Positions 9,222 to 16,136 of a stretch of 64,000 nucleotides of DNA are shown one piece after another (positions within the stretch are counted from its first letter, which is position 1; each line of letters opens with the position of its first letter). The position numbers and the translations under genes were made by a program. This stretch comes from Streptomyces sp. ADI95-17 (lineage in GTDB: Bacteria; Actinomycetota; Actinomycetes; Streptomycetales; Streptomycetaceae): NCBI RefSeq assembly GCF_003846175.1, contig NZ_ML123046.1, positions 655,555 to 719,554 on the forward strand, given 5' to 3'. Under the pieces are notes generated by a model, which saw nothing but the letters and a program-made list of their open reading frames with translations, was not told where the DNA came from and made no database searches.

Positions 9222-9357
9222 TCCGGCTTCCCACGCGAGTGCCGCCTTTCGTTGGCGGTAGGCCTTCTGCCGGCAGCGGTGTGAGCACGTTCGACGCAGG
9301 ATCTGGCCTGGGCATGGCGGCGCCGCATTCCTGACAGCGGCGTGGCCACCGAGCTCA
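9222..9357 (-). pseudogene. zinc-finger gene fragment
   Basis: The reverse strand shows CQECGAAMPRP in one frame and, after a one-base shift, LRRTCSHRCRQKAYRQRKAA followed by a stop near 9230. Together they make one four-cysteine zinc ribbon split by a frameshift. It has been joined to the truncated TnsB-like fragment. A similar broken ribbon lies at 10241-10383. Confidence 0.5.
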
Positions 9358-9560
9358 GCATCTTCTCGATGTGCCCCTTTTCGAAGGGCGAGCCCTTGTG
9401 CGTCGGCCGGAACTCGATCTCCAGAAAGCGGCAGGCCGAGCGGAAGTTGCGGGAGATGAACGCCTTGCCGTGGTCGCAGACGATCATCTCCGGGACGATC
9501 ACTGGCCGTGCCGCCGCGCGCTCCAGCCGTTCGTCCAGAGCCAGCAGCCGGCGGTGCGGC
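9358..9560 (-). pseudogene. TnsB-like transposase fragment (rve domain)
   Basis: The reverse strand encodes PEMIVCDHGKAFISRNFRSA, LEIEFRPTHKGSPFEKGHIE and KMLSSVATPL, the integrase-core segment with the second Asp (CDHGKAF) and the Glu region (FEKGHIEK) typical of TnsB/Mu-type DDE transposases. Only about 60-70 residues survive. The preceding coding text belongs to the TnsA-like gene, so a deletion has fused the two. Confidence 0.65.
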
Positions 9561-10150
9561 AGCACCGAGCGGGACATCGAGACGGCCGGACCACAGCAGG
9601 TGGAACAGCACCGGAAGAACCTGCAGCGGGTCGCCAACCCGCTCGGCCCCGGCATCGGGCCAGCCAGCGGACGTTCGCCATGAACACCGGCTCGGGCGTA
9701 TCCGCCCACTCGAACGCCCAGCCCACCGCCCCGCAAGCCTCCTGGGTTGCCTCGAAGGCTTCTTCCGCCCGCTCGCCCAGGCGGTCGACGGACCGGACAT
9801 CGACCACCCGGGCCCGGCCGTCGGCGAACGGTACGAAGTGGTCAGGGGCGTGACGACGCGGTTCCCGCCCGTCGTGCCAGTGCAGCCAGAACGGCTGCGA
9901 AGCGATCCCGACCACCTCCGGATCGCGATCCAGCAGGACCAGCCGATCCCGTTCCAGTCACGACTCGTATCCCACATGGTCAGCCGTCGTCGCGGTGTAG
10001 TACCGGCCCGGAAAGCTCTCGCCGCCCTTCGCCCACCGGAACCGGCGAACTGGCTCGCGTCCTCGAAGCGAACGCTCCAAGTCTCTCCAAGCAGCAGCCG
10101 ACGGTGACCTGCGACACCGTAAAACTCCAGCTCAAAGGCCGATAACGCGA
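9561..10150 (-). pseudogene. TnsA-like endonuclease pseudogene
   Basis: Pieces of the heteromeric transposase endonuclease family are in order on the reverse strand. ELEFYGVAGHRRLLLGETWS is followed, after a frameshift, by FPGRYYTATTADHVGYES. A TGA at about 9958 then stands where the family has Trp (ES-W-LERD). Next come LERDRLVLLDRDPEVVGIAS, QPFWLHWHDGREPRRHAPDH, FVPFADGRARVVDVRSVDR and WAFEWADTPEPVFMANVRWL. The nuclease motifs (E in YES-LERD, D in APDH/APDF context, and the VDVR block) are recognisable. A single TGG to TGA change plus frameshifts make it inactive. Confidence 0.75.
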
Positions 10151-10240
10151 AGTCGCCCGCCGCCCCCTCGCCGTTGGTGCAGCCTCCGCTGTCGCACATG
10201 GTCGTCTGGGGGCGTTGACCCGTCGATCTTCTTCAAGCCG

Positions 10241-10383
10241 GTGGCCTGCGGCCAGTGCCAGAAACCGATTGACCGCCGCAAGGACGGCTGGACCCGGCGT
10301 GGCGTTGGTGCTCGCGCGAGTGCTACCGGCTGTCCTGCGGCCGGCCTGAGCAGCCAAAGAAGGCTGAGCAGCCGAGCGGCTGA
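10241..10383 (+). pseudogene. frameshifted zinc-ribbon peptide
   Basis: From GTG 10241 the frame reads VACGQCQKPIDRRKDGWTRR. With one base removed it continues WRWCSRECYRLSCGRPEQPK to the stop at 10381. This restores a CxxC...CxxxC zinc ribbon of the kind seen at the start of small streptomycete DNA-associated proteins. Because it reads well only across the shift I call it a broken gene. It is part of the decayed Tn7-like segment. Confidence 0.4.
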
Positions 10384-10496
10384 TCGTGCAGACACCCATC
10401 TGCCTGCGTACACGTGATGCGACAGGTGGGCTTTCCCGAGGCTGCGCAGGGTGGCAGGGCGGTCGCTGCTGCTGTTGACAGAAGGAGCTACCGAGG

Positions 10497-11105
10497 ATGT
10501 CAGTGGCGGTTGCGATGCTGTGCAGCATGAACGACAAGACCTTCTGGGCGCTCATGGATGAGCTGAGCTGTCGACCCGGTGACCGGCACGAACGGTTGGA
10601 GTGGCTGCGCGGGGAGTTGCGGTGTCGGCCAGCCGCGGAGGGAGTGGAGTTTCAGGCGCATCTGGAGGCCGCGTGCGAGGCGGTCGCTACGGACGCAGTG
10701 TGGCGAGCGGTGAGCCGGATCGAGGGTGGCTTGTGCTCCGACGACGGCTTCGACTACTTCGCGCTCTGGCTGGTGGCCCAGGGACAAGGGACGTACAAGG
10801 CGGTGCTTGCTGATCCGGATGCCCTCGCCGACGTTGCTGAGGTGCGAGCCCTGGTAGGACGGCACATGCGGGAGTGGTGTGACGACGAGTGGCCGGAATG
10901 GGAGGAGCTCGACTATGTGGCCCAGGAGGTATTCGACGAGCTGACGGGCCGGGAGGGCGACTGCGCGGAGGCGTTCTACGAGGCCCTGGAAGCCGTTCAG
11001 GAGACATGGGTGAAGCCCGAAGCAGAGATCGACACCGTAGAGGCGACGCGGAGAACTGGGACACCCCGACTCGACGCCCTCTTCCCTGCGGGAGCAAGTT
11101 CCTAA
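10497..11105 (+). CDS. DUF4240 domain protein
   Basis: A 202-residue acidic protein. MNDKTFWALMDELSCRPGD, WLVAQGQGTYKAVLADPDAL and YVAQEVFDELTGREGD fit the DUF4240 family (N-terminal F-W-x-L-I/M-D pattern and the central W-L-[IV]-x-x-G motif). Function unknown; the family is common in Streptomyces and often sits beside toxin-immunity or orphan cargo genes. GAAGGAG lies 10 bp before ATG 10497; ATG 10527 is an alternative start closer to the conserved N-terminus. It looks intact inside the Tn7-like element. Confidence 0.75.
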   Translation: MSVAVAMLCSMNDKTFWALMDELSCRPGDRHERLEWLRGELRCRPAAEGVEFQAHLEAACEAVATDAVWRAVSRIEGGLCSDDGFDYFALWLVAQGQGTYKAVLADPDALADVAEVRALVGRHMREWCDDEWPEWEELDYVAQEVFDELTGREGDCAEAFYEALEAVQETWVKPEAEIDTVEATRRTGTPRLDALFPAGASS

Positions 11106-11235
11106 GCGGTGACGCGGCGCCGCCGTCCATGACGGTAGGTAAAGGGCATGGGATTTGGACCTGCCATCCGGGTGAGCACGTTCGCTGGCTCTGTCGCTGA
11201 TCCTGTGACGTACCAGAGCGGCGCAGGGCTCTGCC

Positions 11236-11475
11236 CTACTCGTAGAGGGTGGCTGCGCGGAGGGCTCGGGCCATGAAGGTCCAATCGCCGTCGGGCGGGA
11301 TCTGCTCATCTGCGTTCTTGTACGCGCCCGGGGAGTCGTGCACCCATGCGGCAAGTGCTTCCAGGAAGTCGTCCAGGGTGCCGTTCTCCCACTCCTGGCC
11401 CCGGGTGCGGAACTCTTTGTGCAGGTCACGCAGGAAGGCGACCAGCTCTTCACGGCTGCGCGGTTCGGGAGGCAT
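11236..11475 (-). CDS. small DUF7660-like protein
   Basis: A 79-residue acidic protein from ATG 11475: PRSREELVAFLRDLHKEFRT, GQEWENGTLDDFLEALAAWV and DWTFMARALRAATLYE. The E-W-E-N-x-[ST]-L-x-x-[FY]-L-x-A-[LM]-x-A-W pattern is typical of DUF7660-type proteins, which are short and often adjacent to toxin or immunity genes. Function unknown. It is convergent with the DUF4240 gene and lies within the Tn7-like element. Confidence 0.7.
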   Translation of the reverse strand: MPPEPRSREELVAFLRDLHKEFRTRGQEWENGTLDDFLEALAAWVHDSPGAYKNADEQIPPDGDWTFMARALRAATLYE

Positions 11476-11658
11476 GGACGACAACGTACCCCGTGCGATC
11501 GCGCGGAGATCCAGACAGATCACAAGATCAGAGACAGAGCCCGTTCACCCGTACTTGCCGGGGCGCTCCGGCGGCTCTGGTGAGTACGCCCCATTACTGA
11601 CGGCAGCCAACCGGGCATCCGAGACGGGGCAACTATCAGCAGCGCAACACCGCACAAC

Positions 11659-11760
11659 GGTCAGCCTTCGCTGACACAGACGGCCAAGTGGTCACTCTCA
11701 ACTGACACAAAGCAGCTTTGATCAACCTCCCCTGGCAATCGATCAACGATCACTGTCACA
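11659..11760 (-). repeat. right-end array of four TnsB-type sites
   Basis: Four 18-bp sites of form GRTCA-N7/8-CTGnCA lie at 11659-11676, 11690-11707, 11720-11737 and 11741-11758, spaced 31, 30 and 21 bp. The last one runs into the terminal ACA at 11760. The stretch 11476-11855 has no other gene; it holds this array and the PadR promoter. Confidence 0.6.
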
Positions 11761-11804
11761 GGTCAACCGTGCCCCTTGCCCAGGGATTGTCAGGCGATCG
11801 GTTC

Positions 11805-11840
11805 CGATATATCGTTGACGCATCGCGACAGATCAACGAT
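11805..11840. promoter_or_regulatory. PadR operator/promoter region
   Basis: The palindrome CGATATATCG (11805-11814) overlaps a perfect 8-bp inverted repeat, ATCGTTGA (11811-11818) and TCAACGAT (11833-11840), with a 14-bp spacer. The right arm ends just before the AGAAGGAG ribosome binding site of the PadR gene, a position suited to autorepression. Confidence 0.6.
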
Positions 11841-11855
11841 AGAAGGAGTAGAGCG

Positions 11856-12461
11856 ATGCGTTCACATGGGCACGAGCAAGAGTTCGGGCATGGTCACGGT
11901 CATGGGCCCTGGGGGCCCGGTCGTCCGGGGCGTGGTGGCTTCGAGGGGCGGCGGGCCGCCTTCGGGCCGTTCGGGCCGCCGTTCGGTGGCGGGCCGTTCG
12001 GTGGCGGGCGTGGCCGGGGGAGGGCGCGGCGCGGTGACGTACGCGCTTCGATCCTGGCGCTGCTGAAGGACCGGCCGATGCACGGGTACGAGATGATCCA
12101 GGAGATCGGCGAGCGCAGCGGCGGGGCCTGGCGGCCCAGTCCGGGCTCGGTGTATCCGACGCTCCAGCTGCTGGAGGACGAGGGTCTGATCGTCAGCGCG
12201 AGCGAGGGTGGCAAGAAGCTGTTCACGCTCACCGACGCCGGCCGCACCGAGGCGGAGTCGGGGTCCGAGGCGCCCTGGGAGGAAGCCGGGCGTGGCGTCG
12301 ACTGGGAGAGTGCCAATGAGATCCGTCAGGCCGGATTCGGCTTGATGGAGGCGTTCGGGCAGGTCTGGAAGACCGGCTCGGCCGACCAGCGGAAGAAGGC
12401 TCTCGCGGTCATCGGTGACGCCCGTAAGAAGCTGTATCTGATCCTTGCCGACGAGCACTGA
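11856..12461 (+). CDS. PadR-family transcriptional regulator
   Basis: A 201-residue protein with a His/Gly/Phe-rich, low-complexity N-terminus (HGHGHGPWGPGRPG, then GPFGPPFGGGPFGGG) of about 60 residues. The PadR winged helix follows (DVRASILALLKDRPMHGYEM, then GGAWRPSPGSVYPTLQLLED), and a C-terminal helical dimerisation part ends in a long helix. ATG 11856 has AGAAGGAG 8 bp upstream. PadR proteins are usually autoregulated repressors. The inverted repeat at 11805-11840 overlaps its promoter. A strong hairpin terminator follows. Confidence 0.92.
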   Translation: MRSHGHEQEFGHGHGHGPWGPGRPGRGGFEGRRAAFGPFGPPFGGGPFGGGRGRGRARRGDVRASILALLKDRPMHGYEMIQEIGERSGGAWRPSPGSVYPTLQLLEDEGLIVSASEGGKKLFTLTDAGRTEAESGSEAPWEEAGRGVDWESANEIRQAGFGLMEAFGQVWKTGSADQRKKALAVIGDARKKLYLILADEH

Positions 12462-12496
12462 GCCCCGTGAGGTGCGGTGCCCACGGGTGTGGTGAC

Positions 12497-12527
12497 AAGG
12501 GCCTCGCGGCCGAGCCGCGAGGCCCTT
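12497..12527. terminator. bidirectional hairpin terminator
   Basis: A perfect 14-bp stem, AAGGGCCTCGCGGC paired with its complement across a 3-base loop, sits between the convergent PadR and SRPBCC genes. The A/T ends give short T tracts on both strands. Confidence 0.85.
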
Positions 12528-12544
12528 CCCGTCTGCCGGGTGTG

Positions 12545-12976
12545 TCAGACGGCGACGAGGCCGCCCAGTTTGCGCAATGACTCGACGAGCGCGGCCGTCG
12601 CCGAGTCCTTGAGCTTTCCGGCCATCAGGGAGACCGCCGCGCCGGTGAACTCCCCGTCGATGCGGACCGTGGTCGCATCACCGTCGGGGGTCAGTGAATA
12701 GCGCATGGCCAGGTTGACGCCCATCGGGCCCTTGCCCTTGGTGGTCAGCAGGCGTGCGGTCTCCAGCTCCGCCACCGTCCAGGTCACCTCGGCCGGGAAA
12801 CCCATGAGCTTCATGTTCTCCTCGTAGGTGGCGGCGAGTTCGAGTGTCGCCGGGCCGCCTTTGGGGAAGCTGGTGTGGGTGGCGTTCCACTGGTCGTACG
12901 CGGTGAAGTCCGTCAGCTGGGCCCACACCTTCTCGGCCGGTGCTTCGATGCGTGCCTCTGCACTGACTTCGGCCAT
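12545..12976 (-). CDS. SRPBCC-fold protein (polyketide cyclase/START-like)
   Basis: A 143-residue SRPBCC protein. VSAEARIEAPAEKVWAQLTD is the usual first strand and helix; YDQWNATHTSFPKGGP and EVTWTVAELETARLLTTKGK form the sheet, and the C-terminal helix is LMAGKLKDSATAALVESLRK. Such proteins form a hydrophobic pocket for lipids or aromatic ligands; the closest streptomycete relatives are of unknown function. Start is ATG 12976. Convergent with the PadR gene and sharing its terminator. Confidence 0.85.
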   Translation of the reverse strand: MAEVSAEARIEAPAEKVWAQLTDFTAYDQWNATHTSFPKGGPATLELAATYEENMKLMGFPAEVTWTVAELETARLLTTKGKGPMGVNLAMRYSLTPDGDATTVRIDGEFTGAAVSLMAGKLKDSATAALVESLRKLGGLVAV

Positions 12977-13037
12977 GCGACCACCCCTTCTCGGCGGGTT
13001 ACGGTGTCGCGGAACGTAGCCGCAGTGACCGGAACAT

Positions 13038-13259
13038 TCAATACTGATGAACCGTCAGATCTATCGGACCGTTTCCTTCCGCTCCCGCGCGCCAGATCAG
13101 AGCGGCGTCGAACCTGTCGAAGGCGCGGGGGTGCGGACCGTCGTCGTGGCAGTGGAACGCGGCCCAGAAGAGGTCCGCACGCAGCGCGTCGGCCGGGGCG
13201 TGGACCCGGTACACGTACTCCCGCCCGTCGAGTGCCGGCAGGGCGACCAACCAGGACAC
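13038..13259 (-). CDS. small hypothetical protein
   Basis: A 73-residue product from GTG 13259, preceded by GGAAGGGAG at a good distance. It reads MSWLVALPALDGREYVYRVH and DLFWAAFHCHDDGPHPRAFD and ends in HQY. No motif is recognised, and it could be the last part of a longer gene whose upstream part is lost. The 230 bp up to the next gene hold nothing I can name. Confidence 0.4.
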   Translation of the reverse strand: MSWLVALPALDGREYVYRVHAPADALRADLFWAAFHCHDDGPHPRAFDRFDAALIWRAGAEGNGPIDLTVHQY

Positions 13260-13493
13260 GTCCGTGGGCTCCCTTCCGGCTGTCGCATGGGTATGGCCTG
13301 TGGGACGTATGGGGGCGGCTTCCGGTTGCCGGGGGAGCGCGTGGCAAGGCGGCGCGCGCCCTTTTCTCCGATCGGATCCAGAAATGGCGAGATCTCATCC
13401 GCAAGGAGGAGAAACCGTTCGGGTGTGCCCAACTTGCGTGGGATGCCTGGATGGGCCCATCCGGGGATGTATTCGCGCCGCAGGGCTGATGGG

Positions 13494-14072
13494 GTGAGAG
13501 ATGTGCAGAACCGGACGCCGCGGATTCCCCAGCAACCCGTACCGAACCGCGCCGAGCTCGACGCCAGACTCACCGTGGAGCTGGCCGCCGTCGTGACGGG
13601 CGCCCGCCGACGTGCGCTGCGCGACGGCGACCGGCAGATCGACACGGCGCATCTGCTGCACTCCCTCATCGAATCGGACCCCGCGGTGCGGGCGGCCTTC
13701 GAGGGCGGACCCCAGCTCGCCAGGGTGCTCGGCTACCTCGTCCAGCGCAGTATCGGATACGGGCTCCGCTGGCAGGGCTCGGTCGAGGATTCCGGTGCCG
13801 TCCCGGTCCTCCCCGACCCGGGTTCCGTCGTGCGGGGCACCGGGCTGGAGGGCTGGTCGCCGTCGGCCGCCTCGGCGATGGCCGGGGCGCTCGAACGGGC
13901 GGAGTCGCGCGGCGACGTACGGGCCGGCGGGCTCGACCTGCTCGCGGCACTGGCCACGGACCACGAGTGCCGGGCCGTCGAGGTGCTGGTGCGGGGCGGG
14001 GTCGACGCGGACCGGCTCGCGGCCCGTGTCGCGGACGCCGTCGGGCAGGGTGTGCCGGAATGCGGAGGCTGA
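13494..14072 (+). CDS. Clp amino-terminal domain protein
   Basis: A protein of about 192 residues with two Clp-N repeats: LTVELAAVVTGARRRALRDG with IDTAHLLHSLIESDP, and then SAASAMAGALERAESRGD with AGGLDLLAALATDHECRAVE. There is no AAA+ ATPase domain, so it is a stand-alone Clp-N protein. Such proteins can act as substrate adaptors or are unlinked to proteolysis; the role is unknown. GTG 13494 or GTG 13503 are the likely starts; neither has a strong ribosome binding site. Confidence 0.75.
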   Translation: MRDVQNRTPRIPQQPVPNRAELDARLTVELAAVVTGARRRALRDGDRQIDTAHLLHSLIESDPAVRAAFEGGPQLARVLGYLVQRSIGYGLRWQGSVEDSGAVPVLPDPGSVVRGTGLEGWSPSAASAMAGALERAESRGDVRAGGLDLLAALATDHECRAVEVLVRGGVDADRLAARVADAVGQGVPECGG

Positions 14073-14187
14073 CCGTCCGGGCCCGGTGGTTCGGTGGCGG
14101 TGGCCGGTGTGCGGCTGCGTATTCAGCGGTGGGCATGTCAGGGGTCACCTGGATGACGCTCCTGACCGCAGCTGTCATGATGGGCCG

Positions 14188-15225
14188 ATGCACGCGTCTC
14201 AGGGGAGAAGCGCCGGCCTGGGACTAGCCCTGGCCTCGGCGTTCGCATTCGGTGGTTCAGGGGTGGCGGCCAAGCCGCTGATCGAGGCGGGGCTCGATCC
14301 GCTCCATGTGGTGTGGCTACGCGTGGCGGGTGCGGCCCTGGTCATGCTGCCGGTGGTCTGGCGCCACCGGGACCTGGTGCGCAGCCGGCCGGTCCTGCTG
14401 CTCGGCTTCGGGCTGCTCGCGGTCGCGGGTGTGCAGGCCTTCTACTTCGCCGCGATCTCCCGGATCCCCGTCGGGGTCGCTCTTCTCGTCGAGTACCTGG
14501 CGCCCGCGCTGGTACTCGGCTGGGTGCGGTTCGTCCAGCGCAGGCCGGTCAGCCGGCGGGCCGCGGTCGGTGTGGTGCTCGCTGTCGGCGGGCTGGCGTG
14601 CGTGGTCGAGGTCTGGTCGGGGCTGAGCTTCGACGTGGTCGGACTGCTGCTGGCGCTCGGTGCCGCCTGTTGCCAGGTCGGCTACTTCGTTCTCTCGGAC
14701 CAGGGAGGTGCGGACGGGGCGGACGGATCGGACGGCGTCGAACCGCCGCATCCGGTCGGTGTGATCGCCTACGGGCTGCTGATCGGCGCGGCCGTTCTCA
14801 CCGTGGTCGCGCAGCCCTGGGGCATGGACTGGGCCGTGCTGGGTGGCACGGTGGGCATGGACGGTACGGATGTTCCGGCCTGGCTGCTGCTCGTCTGGAT
14901 CGTGCTGCTGGCGACCGTGATCGCGTATGTCACCGGAGTGATCTCGGTGCGGCTGCTCTCTCCCGCGGTGGCGGGCGTCGTCGCCTGCCTCGAAGCGGTC
15001 ATCGCCACGGTGCTCGCCTGGGTGTTGCTCGGCGAGCACCTGTCGGCGCCGCAGCTCCTCGGTGGTGCCATGGTGCTGGTCGGTGCCTTCATCGCCCAGT
15101 CCTCGACACCGCGGGCACCTTCGGGGCCCGTCGTGCCGGGATCCGGCGCGGCGGTTCCCGAAGGGCCGGACGGCGGCCGGGCTGCCGCCGAGGGGGAACT
15201 TTCCGCCGGTCGCGCCGCGATGTGA
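14188..15225 (+). CDS. EamA/DMT-family transporter
   Basis: A 345-residue membrane protein with ten predicted helices. It shows the duplicated EamA unit: LGLALASAFAFGGSGVAAKP opens the first half and VVGLLLALGAACCQVGYFVL the second, and LLSPAVAGVVACLEAVIATV with AWVLLGEHLSAPQLLGGAMV closes it, which is the family signature. It probably exports amino acids or other small metabolites. A Pro/Gly/Ala tail of about 40 residues follows the last helix. ATG 14188 is the first sensible start before the first helix. Confidence 0.88.
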   Translation: MHASQGRSAGLGLALASAFAFGGSGVAAKPLIEAGLDPLHVVWLRVAGAALVMLPVVWRHRDLVRSRPVLLLGFGLLAVAGVQAFYFAAISRIPVGVALLVEYLAPALVLGWVRFVQRRPVSRRAAVGVVLAVGGLACVVEVWSGLSFDVVGLLLALGAACCQVGYFVLSDQGGADGADGSDGVEPPHPVGVIAYGLLIGAAVLTVVAQPWGMDWAVLGGTVGMDGTDVPAWLLLVWIVLLATVIAYVTGVISVRLLSPAVAGVVACLEAVIATVLAWVLLGEHLSAPQLLGGAMVLVGAFIAQSSTPRAPSGPVVPGSGAAVPEGPDGGRAAAEGELSAGRAAM

Positions 15226-15338
15226 CGTGCCGTCACCTGACGTGGTTCGAGGGCGTCCGCTGCCCGGCGGGACCCGGCGCCGGGGAAACTGCTGCTCCGC
15301 GCCTCGGCCGTAGTCCCCGCTGACCGGCGCCGGCCCTG

Positions 15339-15356
15339 CCGGGCGGGCCCGCCCGG
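15339..15356. terminator. possible hairpin between convergent genes
   Basis: CCGGGCGGGCCCGCCCGG is a perfect 18-bp palindrome in the 180-bp gap between the convergent EamA and PPOX genes. It lacks a T tract and has no free loop, so its use as a terminator is uncertain. Confidence 0.35.
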
Positions 15357-15404
15357 TTCCCGGCCGGTTCGCCCGCCCCGCGATGTCCCGTCAGCCGTGG
15401 TGCG

Positions 15405-16100
15405 TCACAGCTCGGTGATGTAGTCCGGCACGCCGATGGCGGGGTCGAGGTCGTCCGCGGGGAGCGGTGTCTCGTAGCCGCGGGCGAGCGGGACGACGCC
15501 GGCCCAGTGGGGGAGCGTGAGGTCGCGGGTCTCGTCGTTGGGGCCGCCCGTACGGATCTTGGCGGACACCTCCCGCAGGTCCAGCCGGATCACCGCGGTC
15601 GCGGCCAGCTCCTTCTCGTCGGCGGGCCGGGAATCGGCGGACCGGCCGGGCACCACGTGGTCGACGATCGCATCGAGGGCGGTGCGCCGCTCCTCGGGGT
15701 CGGTGACCGTGTGAGCGACGCCGTGGACCACCACGGAGCGGTAGTTGATCGAGTGGTGGAAGGCGGAACGGGCCAGCACCAGCCCGTCGACATGCGTCAC
15801 CGTGAGGCACACGGGCAGGCCGGGGTCGGTGCGACCCGCCTCGCGCAACGGCCTGGAGCCCGTCGAGCCGTGTACGTAGAGCCGGTCGCCGATCCGGCCG
15901 AAGAGCGTCGGCAGCACGACGGGCGCGCCGTCGCGGACGAAGCCGAGGTGGCAGACGTACGCCTCGTCCAGTATCGAGTGGACCACCTCGCTGTCGTAGG
16001 ACGCCCGTTCGCGGGAACGGGTCGGGACGGTGCGCTCGGTCGGCTCGTAGCCGGTGGCGGTGTCCGGGGCCGTGGGCTGCGGCGATGCGGTGTCCGGCAT
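15405..16100 (-). CDS. pyridoxamine 5'-phosphate oxidase-family flavoprotein
   Basis: A 231-residue protein of the split-barrel FMN-binding class. YVCHLGFVRDGAPVVLPTLF and RLYVHGSTGSRPLRE form the barrel, and FHHSINYRSVVVHGVAH and RLDLREVSAKIRTGGPNDE follow. Members are flavin reductases or nitroimidazole reductase-like; true PNP oxidase activity is unlikely. ATG 16100 has GGAG 6 bp upstream and is preferred over ATG 16112. Divergent to a MocR regulator, with a palindrome between them, so it is probably its target. Confidence 0.85.
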   Translation of the reverse strand: MPDTASPQPTAPDTATGYEPTERTVPTRSRERASYDSEVVHSILDEAYVCHLGFVRDGAPVVLPTLFGRIGDRLYVHGSTGSRPLREAGRTDPGLPVCLTVTHVDGLVLARSAFHHSINYRSVVVHGVAHTVTDPEERRTALDAIVDHVVPGRSADSRPADEKELAATAVIRLDLREVSAKIRTGGPNDETRDLTLPHWAGVVPLARGYETPLPADDLDPAIGVPDYITEL

Positions 16101-16112
16101 TGCGTACTCCAT

Positions 16113-16136
16113 TGCACTAGTGCATAATCTAGTTTG
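16113..16136. promoter_or_regulatory. palindromic operator and leaderless promoter of the MocR gene
   Basis: TGCACTAGTGCA (16113-16124) is a perfect 12-bp palindrome between the divergent PPOX and MocR genes. It is followed by TAATCT (16125-16130), a good -10 box, with the MocR GTG only 6 bp downstream. MocR translation therefore probably starts at the transcript's first base. Confidence 0.55.

Larger units (their letters stand above)
8322..11760. mobile_element. decayed Tn7-like transposon with matching ends
   Basis: Ends: left 8322-8341 begins TGTGACAGTGA; right 11741-11760 read inward begins TGTGACAGTGA as well, and the two 20-mers agree at 17 of 20 positions. Both have TGT/ACA termini. 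Inside each end lie further 18-bp sites of the same kind: left 8344-8361 (TGTCAGCGAAGTTTGACC); right 11720-11737, 11690-11707 and 11659-11676 (GGTCAGCCTTCGCTGACA). Spacings of 20-31 bp resemble TnsB-site arrays of Tn7-like elements. The interior holds tnsA/tnsB remnants and small cargo genes. The 5-bp flanks (tgtcc and ggtca) do not match, so no target duplication is seen. Confidence 0.65.

Noticed and set aside
8459..11475. DUF2625, DUF4240 and DUF7660-like genes as a toxin-antitoxin or defence system
   Set aside because: They lie apart in mixed orientation, with no nuclease, NTPase or known toxin motif; only their being cargo of the Tn7-like element can be supported.
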